Origin: Isoetes taiwanensis
Taxonomy: Eukaryota > Streptophyta > Lycopodiopsida > Isoetales > Isoetaceae
Length of the DNA stretch: 64,000 bases
NCBI GenBank assembly: GCA_021234155.1
Contig: JAJEKV010000020.1
Coordinates: 14,815,268 to 14,879,267, forward strand
Direction of reading: 5' to 3'
Both the position numbers and the translations under genes were made by a program. This document shows positions 24,960-36,175 of the stretch, piece by piece. How positions within the stretch are numbered: position 1 is the stretch's first letter; each line of letters starts with the position of its first letter. The notes beneath the pieces are model-generated. The model saw only the letters and a program-made list of their open reading frames with translations. It had not been told where the DNA came from and made no database searches.

Positions 24960-26902
24960 AGAACCGAGATAAAAGGATAAAGAATAAAGTAGAAGAAGTG
25001 GAGCCAATGAGGAACATGGATTTAAGGAGATATGATAAAGACAACCAAACAAGAAATGGATGCCAACCATGAAAAAATGAAGAAACAGCATGAGGCCAAT
25101 GAACCAGTGCAAACAGAGTGCAATCAAAACTAACGCAACAAAATGGATCAGACGGACTACAAAGCAATGAGGAATCAACCAAAATAACAGATATGAGCAA
25201 TGGAACTGAAGAAGCAGAAGAACCACGTAGGTAAAAGGAAAACCTGATGACAAACATAGGCTAAACAATAGAAGGCCATAACACTAGGGTAAGGACACAG
25301 AAAGATATCTCAAGAAGGAGCTAATGATGATAAGTTTAAAAAGTGATGTTTCAGCAAAGGACAAGGGACACAAGATGACTCCCCATAGCCTAAATATAAT
25401 TGAAAACGTGAAATCCGATGAATAGAACCCACCAAACTGATGAGACAAAGGAATACTAGGGATCAATAAGATACAAGAACCGAGCGATGTGCCAAGAATT
25501 AAACAATAACATAGAAAATGATCCTAAGAAAGCAAAGTGATGAAAATAGACTCTAATGAATCGGGCAACTTGGATAAAGACAATTATAAGGATAAGAAAT
25601 CATGAACGTCTGACTCGCAAGGCTAATAGAACAAGTAAAACCGAAGGTCAAGAAGATTAACAATGAAATTATGAACAAGAAAAAATAAAACAACAAAGCC
25701 AAATAAGAATAATGAGACTAGAAGTATAAATTCAAAACAAATGAACCCAATCAACTAGCCATAGAATAGCCATGGAGAAATCGAAGCAAGATGACACAAA
25801 TATAATTAAAGGCAATAGAAACCGGTAGATAGACATGGAAGGGCGAGAGGGACAAATTTGACAATTGGAATAAACATCAACTGAAAGACTCTAATAATAG
25901 AAAATACAGATGGTCAACCTTCGAGGAATAAGGGGGACATAACATGAACTATGGAAGCAAATAGAGTACAAACAGGAGTGCAGGAGTCCATAAGAACAAT
26001 CAGGACCATTGGAATAAGAACGAATATTAGGCATACACTAAAGAGGCTTGCAGAACTGTACACGGTTAATGAAGCAATCTAAGACAACTAGAACTAAAGG
26101 AAGTGAAAAAATAGAAAAATGAGTAAGGGCAATGGAACCTTGAGATCGAAGAAATGAAGAGGCCCATTGATGATAAGGACCTGAAGTAATGGCTCTTCAA
26201 AAAACAAGGTAGAAGGCGTCTACGGAACCAAAGAGACCATCAACCATGGAACAGGCAGAGCAAAAAGAGCAAATCGGATAAAGGCAATAGAAATTTTGCC
26301 AGAAATAGAAGGGCGAGAGGAACAAATTCGATCAATCGAAATACATGAACAAAGTGCAACTGAGAAGACAATGATTCCATGAAGAAATAGGTCAGTAGGG
26401 TCAACTTGGATGAACAAAATTGGCGAAAACAAGAATTATCGAAGCAAGTGGAGCACAAGTAGGACTACAATAACCATAGGAGAAAACAGGACAAATGGAA
26501 CAAGTACGACACTAGGGCAAACACTAAAAAGACATACAAACTACGAGACAATTGAGCAATAAAGGACAACCAGAACTAAAGGACGTGACGGGCGACCCGG
26601 GGAGAAGAAAACGAATGAGGTTAAACGAGATACAACATTGATGGAAAAAGATACAAACTGACAAAGTATGCAAACCTTAGGGATCAACCCGATCCAAGGT
26701 CTAAGTAGAATGAAGGGGATCAGAGATAACATAGTAAATGAGACTAATGAAGCGGAGGGATGGAGCAAAGAGATTGCGATGAAAGGGATAACATGAACCA
26801 CAAGGCCCAAACATCATGAAAGCAAGACTAACAATGACCAATAGAACACCTTAACACAAAGGCCAAAAGAGGAGCAATTGATCATGAGTAAGGACAAAAT
26901 GA
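24960..26902. repeat. A-rich degenerate tandem array, left part
   Basis: Units of about 470 bp can be followed by recurrent landmarks. GGCAATAGAAA...GAAGGGCGAGAG-GACAAATT occurs at about 25809 and 26282. ACAACTAGAACTAAAGGA-GTGA occurs at about 26085 and 26568. GAAGCAA-TGGAG-ACAA-AGGA occurs at about 25950 and 26440. The same landmarks reappear at 34790-34975 after the transposon, so the array was split by it. The array is strongly purine-biased with no coding content. Confidence 0.65.
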
Positions 26903-26970
26903 GGGTGTAAAATCGCTAGTGGGGTACAACTTTTGGCGAAGCATTTAAGCACTTTAAGTGCTGAAACTCG
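26903..26970 (+). repeat. left terminal inverted repeat and subterminal repeat
   Basis: Terminal 21 bases at 26903-26923, then the subterminal AAGTGCTGAAACTCG at 26956-26970. Between them TTTAAGCACTTTAAGTGCT forms its own small palindrome. Confidence 0.75.
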
Positions 26971-27589
26971 CGGACGTCGAAGCCCGTCACGCCCTTCTCC
27001 CACCTTTTCCCTCGGGCGAAAACTCGTGATGTTTTTCATTTGCTGATGATGGAGGCATGGAGCTTGGATGATTTCCACAAAAGATCGAGGTCCAGGTAAT
27101 TCGGGGTGAAGCCCCGGGAGGAAGAAACTTGGTTGGAAAATAATGTCACCTGGATCGAGATTGGGATTCGCTTTGGACAAAGAAGTTGAAGAAGGGAAAG
27201 ATAAAATGGCACTGCAAAAGGAGCATCTTCGAGAAGTTGGAAACACTCTGTAGAAAAATCTACAAGAATTGTCACAACAAAGAGGTAAGAAATCAACTGC
27301 CCTTGCTTTTATGCTTGAAAATTGCACTAGATCAATAGTTGCACCCGAGGAACACAAAGTAAATGGCCGCATTTGTCGGTGGTAATGCCAAAGATACCAC
27401 AACAATAGACAAGTAAAAAACAGAGGCGTATGTTGTAGCACATGTTAGGAATCTGAAATGAAGGCAAAGCCAAAGGTGGCAAATTGGATCAAATGAGATC
27501 GGTCGCATGTGATGAAAACATAAAAACCTTAGAGAATGCAAAGACATGAGATTGGAAAATCAGTTTTACTTATCACAAAGAACTGGAAG

Positions 27590-27925
27590 CAAAGAGAAAG
27601 TGAGTTGAAAGGCAATGAGAAGGCCTCCGAATTACGTAAAATGATGTTGGAAGAGGTCGAGAACAGTTTAAGACAAAGCCACAAATGATTTGGCTACAAA
27701 ACAGAGGAGTTCAAGCTTAATCCAAACCGTGAGTTGGAGGCGTAAATTAAAGATTTGGAGCAGACTGTCCCGATGGAAACTTGGCACAGGAACAAGGTAC
27801 AAAAAAGCAATGAACCCTACATCCGTTAATGAGCAGTGTCAAATGTAAACTCAAACTTGAGGAGGAGTTAAAAGTTCTCAAGAAGAACAGAGACTTCGCA
27901 ATTCTACATAAACAATTTGTGGAAG
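27590..27925 (+). pseudogene. coiled-coil coding remnant inside the transposon
   Basis: Plus-strand frames here read ESELKGNEKASELRKMMLEE, then after stops NRELEA and IKDLEQTV, and finally LKLEEELKVLKKNRDFAILH. Heptad-like Leu with Glu/Lys indicates a coiled coil. Several stop codons interrupt it. It lies upstream of, and in the same direction as, the phosphatase-like remnant, so both may derive from one gene. No specific family can be named. Confidence 0.4.
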
Positions 27926-28994
27926 CTTAAAATGGATACTCCTGCAACATTTAGCATCTCTACTATTATACGAGATAAGTTGTTAGTGGAAGATCCATTT
28001 TATACATGTTCAAAGATGTGGTCTAGAATTCATTAAAGCTTACAGTTAAGTTTAGCAATCGAATTGCCAACATGAGTATCATATAGCTTGTTGTTCATTG
28101 TTGAGAGGAGGACAATGTATTCATGGTTGCCCCGAAAGGTGCCGAGGGTGTATTTGACGAGCTAGGTTTTGGCCATGTTGCGGGTGCTTCAAATAGTACA
28201 CCAAAAAGGATGTGTTAATCCGTCCCGCAATTGAGGTCTCACCCTTCGTGGTTCAAAGAAGGACAATGGTGCCATTTGAAGATGCACAACACCACCTGAA
28301 AAGTCCCTATAGGAGTACAGATGCAACAAAGCCAGAACCACCACCACCAGGTCAAGAAGTCATCCCAAGAAGCTATAGAGGAAGTCAGAACACAAAGACC
28401 GGGTTGTAAACACAAAGACCGCGCCAGGGAAAAACAATGCAATCCGATTGTACACACCAAGCACCTAAGGAAGTTGAGGGAGTAATTCCATCGGATGAGG
28501 GCAACTTGGGTGAATATTTGTCAAAAGGAAAAGGCGTAAGAACAAAGAGGGGTAAGTTGGAGGATAGCAAAGAAGTTGTTCAAAGCTACAAGAAAGAGAA
28601 CAAGAAGTAGCTATGCAAAAAGATGCAGGAAGCGGCCTCAATCATGACACCACACCTATCGGCGTGTGTTCGAAGAAAATGCGGGATCGGAGCCCTCAAG
28701 TTTCGTGAGCCCGATCTTCAACAAGTGATTGCTGCCCTTAATAACCCCGAGGGTCGGTGTGGGCATTCTTTGGGCAAGCCCGTAAATAGTGTTGCTTAAA
28801 ACATTGAATATTATTGATTTTCTTTTGTTGCATTCACTTTGTGGGATTACCAGTTGATTCTCGTTAGGTCGAGAATCCTCGCATTGATACGAAAGGTTTC
28901 CACATTCAACCCATTTTTCATTTTCATCTTCATCTATTTATTCATGTAGTAATTCTGTTGTGTAGGTATTCGGGATGTTCCAACGTACTAAATA

Positions 28995-29714
28995 TTGATT
29001 TGGCAAAAAAAAGATAAACTCATTGTCTTGGATTTAAATGGTGTGTTGATAAATACATTTGGTGCAAATGAACACATACGCTTGGAAGCAGGATTGACAA
29101 TGACATACACTAGTAGAAAGAAAGTGATATTCGGACGGGATGGTGTTCTTCTTGAAGACTTTGTTCTGAAGTGTTGTGTGTTGGTATATGGTCATCAATG
29201 CAACTCTCTAATGTGGAAGATGTCTTTTACCAAGTACTATGTCCGTGTTTGAGGGACGGATTTCAATTTGTATGGGGACAGGGAAAAATGTGTGCGCAGA
29301 CCGCCACCACCCTAACAAACACCGGCATCCAACATGATGAAGCCACTTGGGAAAATATATGAGTCATACCCAAGATTCAAAGGTAAGACTTTGCTTCGTG
29401 ATGATTCATTGTACAAGACTTACCTTAGCAGTCCCTGGAAATTTTTGTGGGTACCTGCATTCAAGATGGATGTCTATGATGAAGTGCTAACAGTACTCAC
29501 CCCAAAGATAGAAGAAATACTGCAGGCCAAGACTGAGGAAAAAATGAAGTTACTGGTGAAGAACACACACAGATACAAGGCCTGGCCTAAGACAGATAGA
29601 AAGATTATGAAGCTATGCTTGGAAAGACTTTCTGGAAAACAATTGCAGTTCTGCAGGTTTGTGAAGGAGGAATTGGAGAAGGTTTATGGTGATGAAGATT
29701 GTCATTCTCCATGA
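28995..29714 (+). pseudogene. FCP1/NIF-type (HAD) phosphatase-like fragment carried by the transposon
   Basis: Three successive plus-strand frames together give an NLI-interacting-factor/FCP1 homology domain. Frame one (28995) has KLIVLDLNGVLI, the HAD nucleophile motif in the D-x-N-G form common in plant members. Frame two (29171) has VGIWSSMQLSNVEDVFYQVL and FVWGQGKMCAQTATTLTNTG. Frame three (29334) has KPLGKIYESYPRFKGKTLL then RDDSLYKTYL, corresponding to the final HAD motif (DDSPYK in the family), plus a Lys-rich tail ending at 29714. Frameshifts fall near 29175 and between 29290 and 29334. Family members remove phosphate from proteins such as the RNA polymerase II C-terminal domain. This copy is broken unless introns explain the shifts. 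Confidence 0.75.
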
Positions 29715-30355
29715 TTATTGGCCTCATTGTCATTTATTTAGGCCAAGGAATCCTACACTTTTCATGTACCATCTTTATCTTAATTTAAGAATGTTTTTGC
29801 TATATTGTTTATGTTTTTGCTATATTGTTTAAAAAAAAACCCCCCAAGTGCTAGTCTGGTATGAGTCTTTATGGCAGATACTGCTTATTGTCATGTAGTG
29901 ACAGTTACTAAGTATGTAGTTGTTTAACACTAGCAGAAGTGTTAATGTCATCAAATGCTTACTGTCATGTAGTTAAGGTGCAGTGCTTACTGTTAAGCTA
30001 TATAACTGTTCACACCTAGCTGTTTATTGCATAAGTGCCCGTGTGTTCCAGTGCTTACTCACAAGCACTGCTGAAACTAATTAAAATGCTTAGTGTTTGA
30101 AACTAATTAAAGAGCTAGAGCACTGTTACATTCAAGCAGAATCTGAATGGACTGTACAAGAATTCAAACTACAAGAATGGACTGATAGACAAAAATAACA
30201 TTTGATAGAGAAACAAAAAACTTTGATAGACAGAAAAATCTTTGATAGAGACAAAAAAACTTTTTATAGAAACAAGATTTTTTACAAAAAAAAGGCCCTC
30301 AGGCCAGTGTCTTCAGGATATAAACAAAATTTTTTACAAAAAAATTGGCCCGCGG

Positions 30356-30452
30356 GCCAGTGTCTTCTTCAGGGTGTCTTCAGGGTGTCTTCTTCAGGAG
30401 GGTGTCTTCTTGAGGGGGTGTCTTCAGGGGGTGTCTTCTTCAGGGGGTGTCT
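30356..30452 (+). repeat. GTGTCTTCTTCAGGG minisatellite
   Basis: About six imperfect 12-18 bp units (GTGTCTTCTTCAGGG, GTGTCTTCAGGG, GTGTCTTCTTGAGGGG) in a row. It lies in non-coding sequence between the phosphatase and acidic ORFs. The adjoining 29715-30355 interval shows no gene, apart from short repeats of TTGCTATATTGTTTA and GATAGA. Confidence 0.75.
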
Positions 30453-30599
30453 GCTGGAGGCAAGAACAATTAAAAAAAAAAAAAACGCCGGAGGCAAGCT
30501 AAAAGCCCTTCATTCTCCATCTGCAACACCAATAACAAAAAATTGATTAAACAAATGAAAATGAAAAATTGATTAAAGAAAACAAATGAAACATGCATA

Positions 30600-31011
30600 C
30601 CATTTATGAGCGCCACGAAGTTTGCATAGTCGGCCGATTCGTCTTCAATTTCTGCTTCTTCTTCTTCTTCTTCTTCTTCTTCTTCTTCTTCTTCTTCATC
30701 GACTTCTTCATCAGACTCGTCTTCTTCTTCTGATTCCCCTATCCACCCTTGCAGAACTGCAGTGACATATTCCTACGAAGATATTTCCGATTCCTCATTT
30801 TCTGATTCCTCATAGGAATCAGAAGAATCGGAATCGGAATCGGAATCCGATGGTTCAGAAAATTGAGAGGCAGTAGAGTGGGCAGGAGAGGAGGCAGCAA
30901 AGGAGGCAAGTACTTGAGGCAAAGGTGGGAAGAGTGGAGGGAACACCTCTTCGCCGCTAGTAAGCGCCTCTTGGAGGTGACCTCCCGCCCTCGCCACGCG
31001 GCTCGCTTCAT
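30600..31011 (-). pseudogene. acidic Ser/Asp/Glu-rich ORF in the transposon
   Basis: From ATG at 30997 (minus) the frame reads EALTSGEEVFPPLFPPLPQV, then a Ser-Asp repeat (PSDSDSDSDSSDSYEESENE) and a TAG at about 30773. It continues in the same frame as EYVTAVLQGWIGESEEEDES, then about 16 consecutive Glu encoded by (TTC)n at 30655-30698, then AEIEDESADYANFVALING. One stop codon, possibly CAG to TAG, separates two halves of an otherwise continuous acidic protein. Upstream (31020-31200) is GC-rich, repetitive GGGCGGATTGG/AGGCGC sequence that may be its promoter or 5' UTR. Function unknown; acidic proteins accompany some transposases. Confidence 0.5.
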
Positions 31012-31533
31012 CCTGGAATGGGCGGATTGAGCCGGATTGGGCGTAAATTGGGAAGGAGTGCGGCCGGATTGGGAAGGAGTCGAGGAATTGGGCGGGGAAT
31101 GGGCGGAGCGTGAGCTTGTGAGAAGAGCTTATGCTTAGGCGCCTAGTGCTTAAATCCTCTGCTTAGGCGCGTCAGTGTACGAAAAACCTCACACGCGCCA
31201 GAACAATTAATTCGTAACCAGGCTTAAATATTTCGTATGACCAGTCGAATTGACACATGTCACATCGAGGAAATGCCTTGACAATATAATTTTGCCAATA
31301 ATGTTGGGATAGTGATGGTATCAAAATAAATAATTGAATCTTATTCCAATGTCACAAATCTACATTCCTAAACAACAATTCAACCTTCATTTCGAAGTAC
31401 GTGTCCATGCACACCACCCTTGTGCATCCTCACTATTATTAATATATATACAAATGTGTGCTTACGTGCTTAGGTCTTTGGAACAACAAATCACTTGAAA
31501 AGAATAACATCAATTTGGTTAAGTGTCAAAGAA

Positions 31534-34256
31534 TTACAATGTTATTGGGAGATCGCCATAATTTTTTTCATGGCTCTCCCCCGGAAATTTTGTACATGTC
31601 TCCAGGCCTTCTATTTTGTCCATATCAATTTTAGGATATCTTACCACATGGTCGGTGTGCCGCGAGGCTTCGGGTTGTTTAGTGAGCAACATGTACTTGA
31701 AATTACCCAAGAATTGATAATACAATCCACTTAAGATAACCTCATGCACTCCAAATTTTTGCCCCCATCCATCTTTGTATGAATCTTCAAGTGTGCATTT
31801 GGGTTCTGTGCACTTGAGGATGTAGAAGTCCACACCCTCTGAATTGTCTACCTCAGCATTCACTGCAAAATTGTCACCTACCTCTACCAAATTACTGATC
31901 CATTCATTGGCTTGTTCAAGAGTCTCCTTTTTCTTCTCAACTCCTGGTTTTAAGTCAGTTACCTCCCACTTTCCAAATCTACCTGTATTGATGCAGGAGT
32001 CCCAATTATGATCCATGCAAAACAAGCAGAAACATGACAGGCATCTATGAGCAAGCCTGTTTGGTCTACTCCTGCTGACAGGTCTGATACAGTGAATCTT
32101 CTTTGTGCCTTTAAGTGTTTCAATTTTATATTCTTCCATATTTGCCACAACAAAGAAGTTCAATTTCCCAAAAATATCTTTTGATCTCATCTGTTTCATC
32201 AAGTGGTAGATCAATGAAATATGTACCGCGAAAATTTTACAATATCTTTAGCATGCCTCGGTTGCACACCATTGGGTTTGAGTTGTTCCTTACTTAGCGA
32301 CCTTTTGATAACAAAGATTCTGCACCATCATGTTCATCTTTACCATGAGCAAAGGGCAAAGTAGTTCCACACTATTTCCTTGTCATTCATTGTGAAGGAC
32401 ACGCCTAAGAAAAAAAAAAAAGGTTTTCCCCGACTTGAATTGTGATGAGCGACCATCACTCCAAACCCAATGCTTCTCATACTCTATTTCCTGTTCCTTA
32501 AGCCATGCAACATGCTTTTTGTAGGCGTGTTCCACAAATAATGAGTCATGCACTTTATCATCGAAATGTAAAAGTGAGTCTCTTTTATGATCTTCCTACC
32601 ATTGTTGAGTCTATTCCCCGACCGCTCCAATCTTACGTTCTTTTTTTTTCTTCTTTGGACCGGTCTTCTTAAATGCGCCGCGAGGAACAGGAATATCAAG
32701 ACTTTTGTCATGTCTATATGTTATGTGAACAAGTATAGAAACTTGTCCGTATGCGGTTGCATTGACCGGGGCTCATTCTCGGATCTTGATGCTGTAATTT
32801 TTACGCAAAGTCAATAACAGATACAATTATATCTTCCTCGAAATGATGACACACACTATTTAAACTGCCTGCCAATGTGCTATGTAATTGTGTGGAACAA
32901 AATCTGATATTACCTTCTTCACATCCTCTTGAAACTCTTTGGGACTTCTCTCCTTCTGTACTAATCTCAAGACAGGTTTGTACCTCGAGCCTTTCTTGGA
33001 TCCCCTGAATTCTCTGTCTGGTCCACAGGTTGCTTTTCAAATGTCTTCCAAGTAACAGTACTGAACCCGTGCCATCCATTTCCTGTGGACATTTTCTAAT
33101 TCTATCCAACCCACATTTTTTACACGCCAACATCAAATAGTTATGATCAAACCACTCCTCATCATCACTTGTCTCCATAAATCACTGGTGCACTTGATTG
33201 TATGCTTCTTGGCTGCACATTCTGGGCCAGGGCCACAAATCTCCAAAGGGCGGTTGCAATTGTCATGAACTCCACCCGATTTTCTCAGGCTGTTCAATCC
33301 CTGCATGATGTATTCAAATTTCAAGTGGTAGATGCAACAACATGTATGCCTCTCATGCATCCTCCTTACAAAACTCGGTTTCAACCTCTCAAAAGTCTGC
33401 AATGCAATTTTGATACGAGGATTCTCCTCTCTAAACTGAGGGTAGAATTGCAATCTAGGGGAAATCGTGTGAATGCCAAATAAATGCTACATATAATGAA
33501 CCCTACAATATAGGATGAATACTTACTTGGTGACTTCAAGAAGGTGAATTGGATGTTCCATCTTTATTCCCCGCCTCGATACATACCTCCTCGTGTCTTT
33601 CTTGTATGGAGAAACTCTTGTATTTTCTCACATCCCGAACTTGATAACGACTTCTCTATTGTAATCTAACATGCTATCCATCCGCTTCCTCCTCCTGAAC
33701 ATTGACTAATGTCCTTCCCCTTTGTTAGCTTGCACCCTTCTTTGAAAAGCATTTGAAATTGTTTTTTTTGGGATCTTTGAGCAATCGCCCACTGTTTGAT
33801 TCAATGGCTTGACACCATTTGTACTGCTTTGCCATTATCGGGGTGGACTTCCTTGCACCTGAAGCATGTCATGATTCCTCTCATACTTATGTTCTTGCAT
33901 TGTTTCCTTCAAATTCTTCACCATTTGCTCGGCCATAGTAACCTTTGCTTAGATTTCTTTATAGAAGCAATTGGTAAATCCCTTGCCCTCCAAAGAAGAC
34001 CGGTCAAGGATCGGCCTTTGTCATTGTCATCAACATTTGTACTAATTTGGTTGAATACTTCATAAATTTCTCCTGAAATTTCTCTTATTCTGCGGTCACT
34101 CAGTCTCAATTTCTTATTCTTCTTTGAAGGCGAATCTTTAGAAGGGGAATTCTTCTTCATTGCTACCTTCTTTGCATACAATCTCTGCCTCTGATCTCTC
34201 TTCCTTGCTGCATCAATGACTCTATAAACTGAACAGGGAGAGGAATTGGGTTTCAT
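31534..34256 (-). pseudogene. transposase-like gene of the 7.68-kb element, frame-broken
   Basis: Conserved blocks follow in order on the minus strand. A basic N-terminus at 34256-33918 contains LRLSDRRIREISGEIYEVF. At 33453-33133 lies FVRRMHERHTCCCIYHLKFE, a Cys/His cluster. Next come CKKCGLDRIRKCPQEM and VSVIDFA (about 32805). About 32483-32425 reads HWVWSDGRSSQFKS, and about 32350-32317 reads HGKDEHDGAE. A long C-terminal frame (32214-31534) has CLSCFCLFCMDHNWDSC and VDFYILKCTEP. The blocks match an uncharacterised transposon protein type I know from plants and, distantly, animals (SDG...Q-K and HGKG..DG). The Asp residues of IDFA, WSDG and HDG are plausible catalytic residues (inference). 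Several frameshifts and stops make it inactive. Confidence 0.7.
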
Positions 34257-34514
34257 CTATCCCAGATTTCTGTGTATTGCAAAATTGGCGAGGGCAAATT
34301 GTTGAATTTCGGTTCAGGCAATTCTTGGAAACAATTAGTCTCTCCATTTTGCTTGAATTCAAGATGGGTTAGCCCGCCATCCACGAATATGGCGGGCTAC
34401 ACGCATTCATGTTTCCGGCACCAAACAAGCTCGTGATTCTCTCAGCCTGTCATTTGACGGGCGCGCACCCTACATGTCAATTGATCAATCACGCACGGCG
34501 TGTTTAAAACACGC

Positions 34515-34581
34515 CGATTTTAAGCACTTGTAAGCGGCGTTCGGACGGTGATTTCTGCTACCCAGTACCGATTTTGCACCC
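34515..34581 (-). repeat. right terminal inverted repeat and subterminal repeat
   Basis: Read on the minus strand, 34581-34561 gives GGGTGCAAAATCGGTACTGG as the terminus and 34529-34515 gives AAGTGCTTAAAATCG. Just inside is the palindrome GGCGTGTTTAAAACACGCC (about 34499-34517). All lie within 90 bases of the end. Confidence 0.75.
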
Positions 34582-35010
34582 ATGAAACAATAGAGCCAAA
34601 GACGAGCTAATGAGACTAAAAGAACAAAACCATAACAAATGGGCAAGCAGAACAGACTATCAAATTAACAGAAAGGAAATGTGAAGAAGGTAGAAGGTAG
34701 AAGATAGTCATAGGAATTTTAAGAACTCCTCAAAAGCAAGATGGAACATGTCCAAAGAACTAAAGAAACCAACCAACTATGGGACAAATCAGAATAGAGG
34801 CAATAGAGAAGGGATACCACGAAGACAAAGGGCAAAAGGGTAGGTAAACACTTAAAGGTGGCATATGCAAGGACTACAGAAGCGGGTGAAGCACAAGCAA
34901 GACTGCAAGGATCCATACGAAGAAAAAATGGAGCAATAATAGACAACTAAAACTAAAGTACATAATGTGTGACACAGAGAGAAGAAACAAACAAGGTGCT
35001 GCACACGGAG
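34582..35010. repeat. A-rich degenerate tandem array, right part
   Basis: The array resumes directly after the transposon with ATGAAACAATAGAGCC. The landmarks GAATAGAGGCAATAGA (about 34791) and ACAACTAAAACTAAAGTA (about 34943) match units at 25809/26282 and 26085/26568. Confidence 0.6.
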
Positions 35011-36175
35011 GATTGCCCTCCATGGCTGGAGGGTGAAGTGGGTTAAATCATAGTTCAAAGTCATGTTCTGACAATCAATTCTAATTGCTACTTCAAGACA
35101 ATAGAATACTTGATAACATACGAAACAATGTATGAAGAATCCAAATAGAGAAATAAAAAGGGGGAGGGGGGTGCAAAAGAACTTAGGAACTGTGAATTGT
35201 TTTGCATGTCGTGTTCGGATGTACTATTTGGTGTTCCTCAATTAGTCTTGAATTTTGGTGACAGCTAAAATCCACCGATTCATGAAATTGATCAGAGGAA
35301 AAATGCAAACCATGTGTTTCAACATTAGGATATCAATAAGATTGGACTTCCAGCCATGATTCTCAACATTACTTAGAATCAAGCAGAACCCAATGAATAG
35401 CATTGAAAAATTTTCTTCAATTTGAGAACTGAAATAAGGTATAAAAGATTGAGTACCTTGTTTTGGAATCTAAGAAATACCACTACTTTCAAGTTAAGTT
35501 CATTGGCTGGATTACACATTACTCTATGTTTAAGATGATTGATGATCGCATGGGCTCATGGCTCTTGTTTTATGCGAAGTGCATTATTCGAGTTGGAGTT
35601 TAGTCCTTTACAACTTAATAGCAAAGCTGGTATAATAAGCTCTGCATTTCATTATTTCAGTGTACAAAAACGTTGCTGTCAGTTTCGATTCATTTTGATA
35701 AATTTATACTTATCTTAAGCTATGAGCATTCTAATCCTTATGAATGCATAGCAAAGACTCCTGCTTGTTCATGCGTTGTTCATGCGAATGACAATGAATA
35801 GGAAAAAATTTCGTAGACGGGAATGAACGTTGACTCAATTCTGGAACGACTGTGCATGCTTGCCATGTAGCATCTGCTGCTACAACCAAAACAGTTTTTA
35901 AATTCGTTTTTAAAATAATTTTCATTTAGGATTTAACATGAGGCACCATACCAAGTCTAGTTTCTTGATTTTAAAAGAATAATTCAACTGGGTTAATATA
36001 ATAGTGCAAGGAATTTATAATATAAAATTACACCTGATCCAGCCAAGTAGAACCCAACTCATATTTGGTCACGAAAGTTAATCCACCTCCAAAAATGTCT
36101 TTTCACACCAACAGTGTGATCCGAAATAGCAAGCTCTCGTCCTTCACTCCCTGATGCTCCCACTAAAGCTGCAGT
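35011..36175. other. gene-free stretch
   Basis: No coding frame or repeat family was recognised. AT-rich sequence, perhaps 3' flank of the following pseudogene. Confidence 0.35.

Larger units (their letters stand above)
26903..34581. mobile_element. 7.68-kb DNA transposon with 4-bp target duplication and extra gene cargo
   Basis: The left end GGGTGTAAAATCGCTAGTGGG (26903) and the reverse complement of the right end (34581) match at 18 of the first 21 bases. A subterminal pair (AAGTGCTGAAACTCG / AAGTGCTTAAAATCG) matches at 13 of 15. ATGA immediately flanks both ends (26899-26902 and 34582-34585). The element splits the A-rich array, whose unit landmarks resume at 34582. Inside are a minus-strand transposase-like gene (34256-31534), a minus-strand acidic ORF (31011-30600), and plus-strand coiled-coil and FCP1/NIF-like phosphatase remnants (27590-29714). 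A 4-bp target duplication fits superfamilies such as Sola; that assignment is inference. Confidence 0.75.

Noticed and set aside
24952-27547. Many hydrophobic minus-strand ORFs that look like membrane proteins
   Set aside because: They are antisense to purine-rich plus-strand repeats, which give Phe/Leu/Ser-rich frames with few stops; no family motifs.
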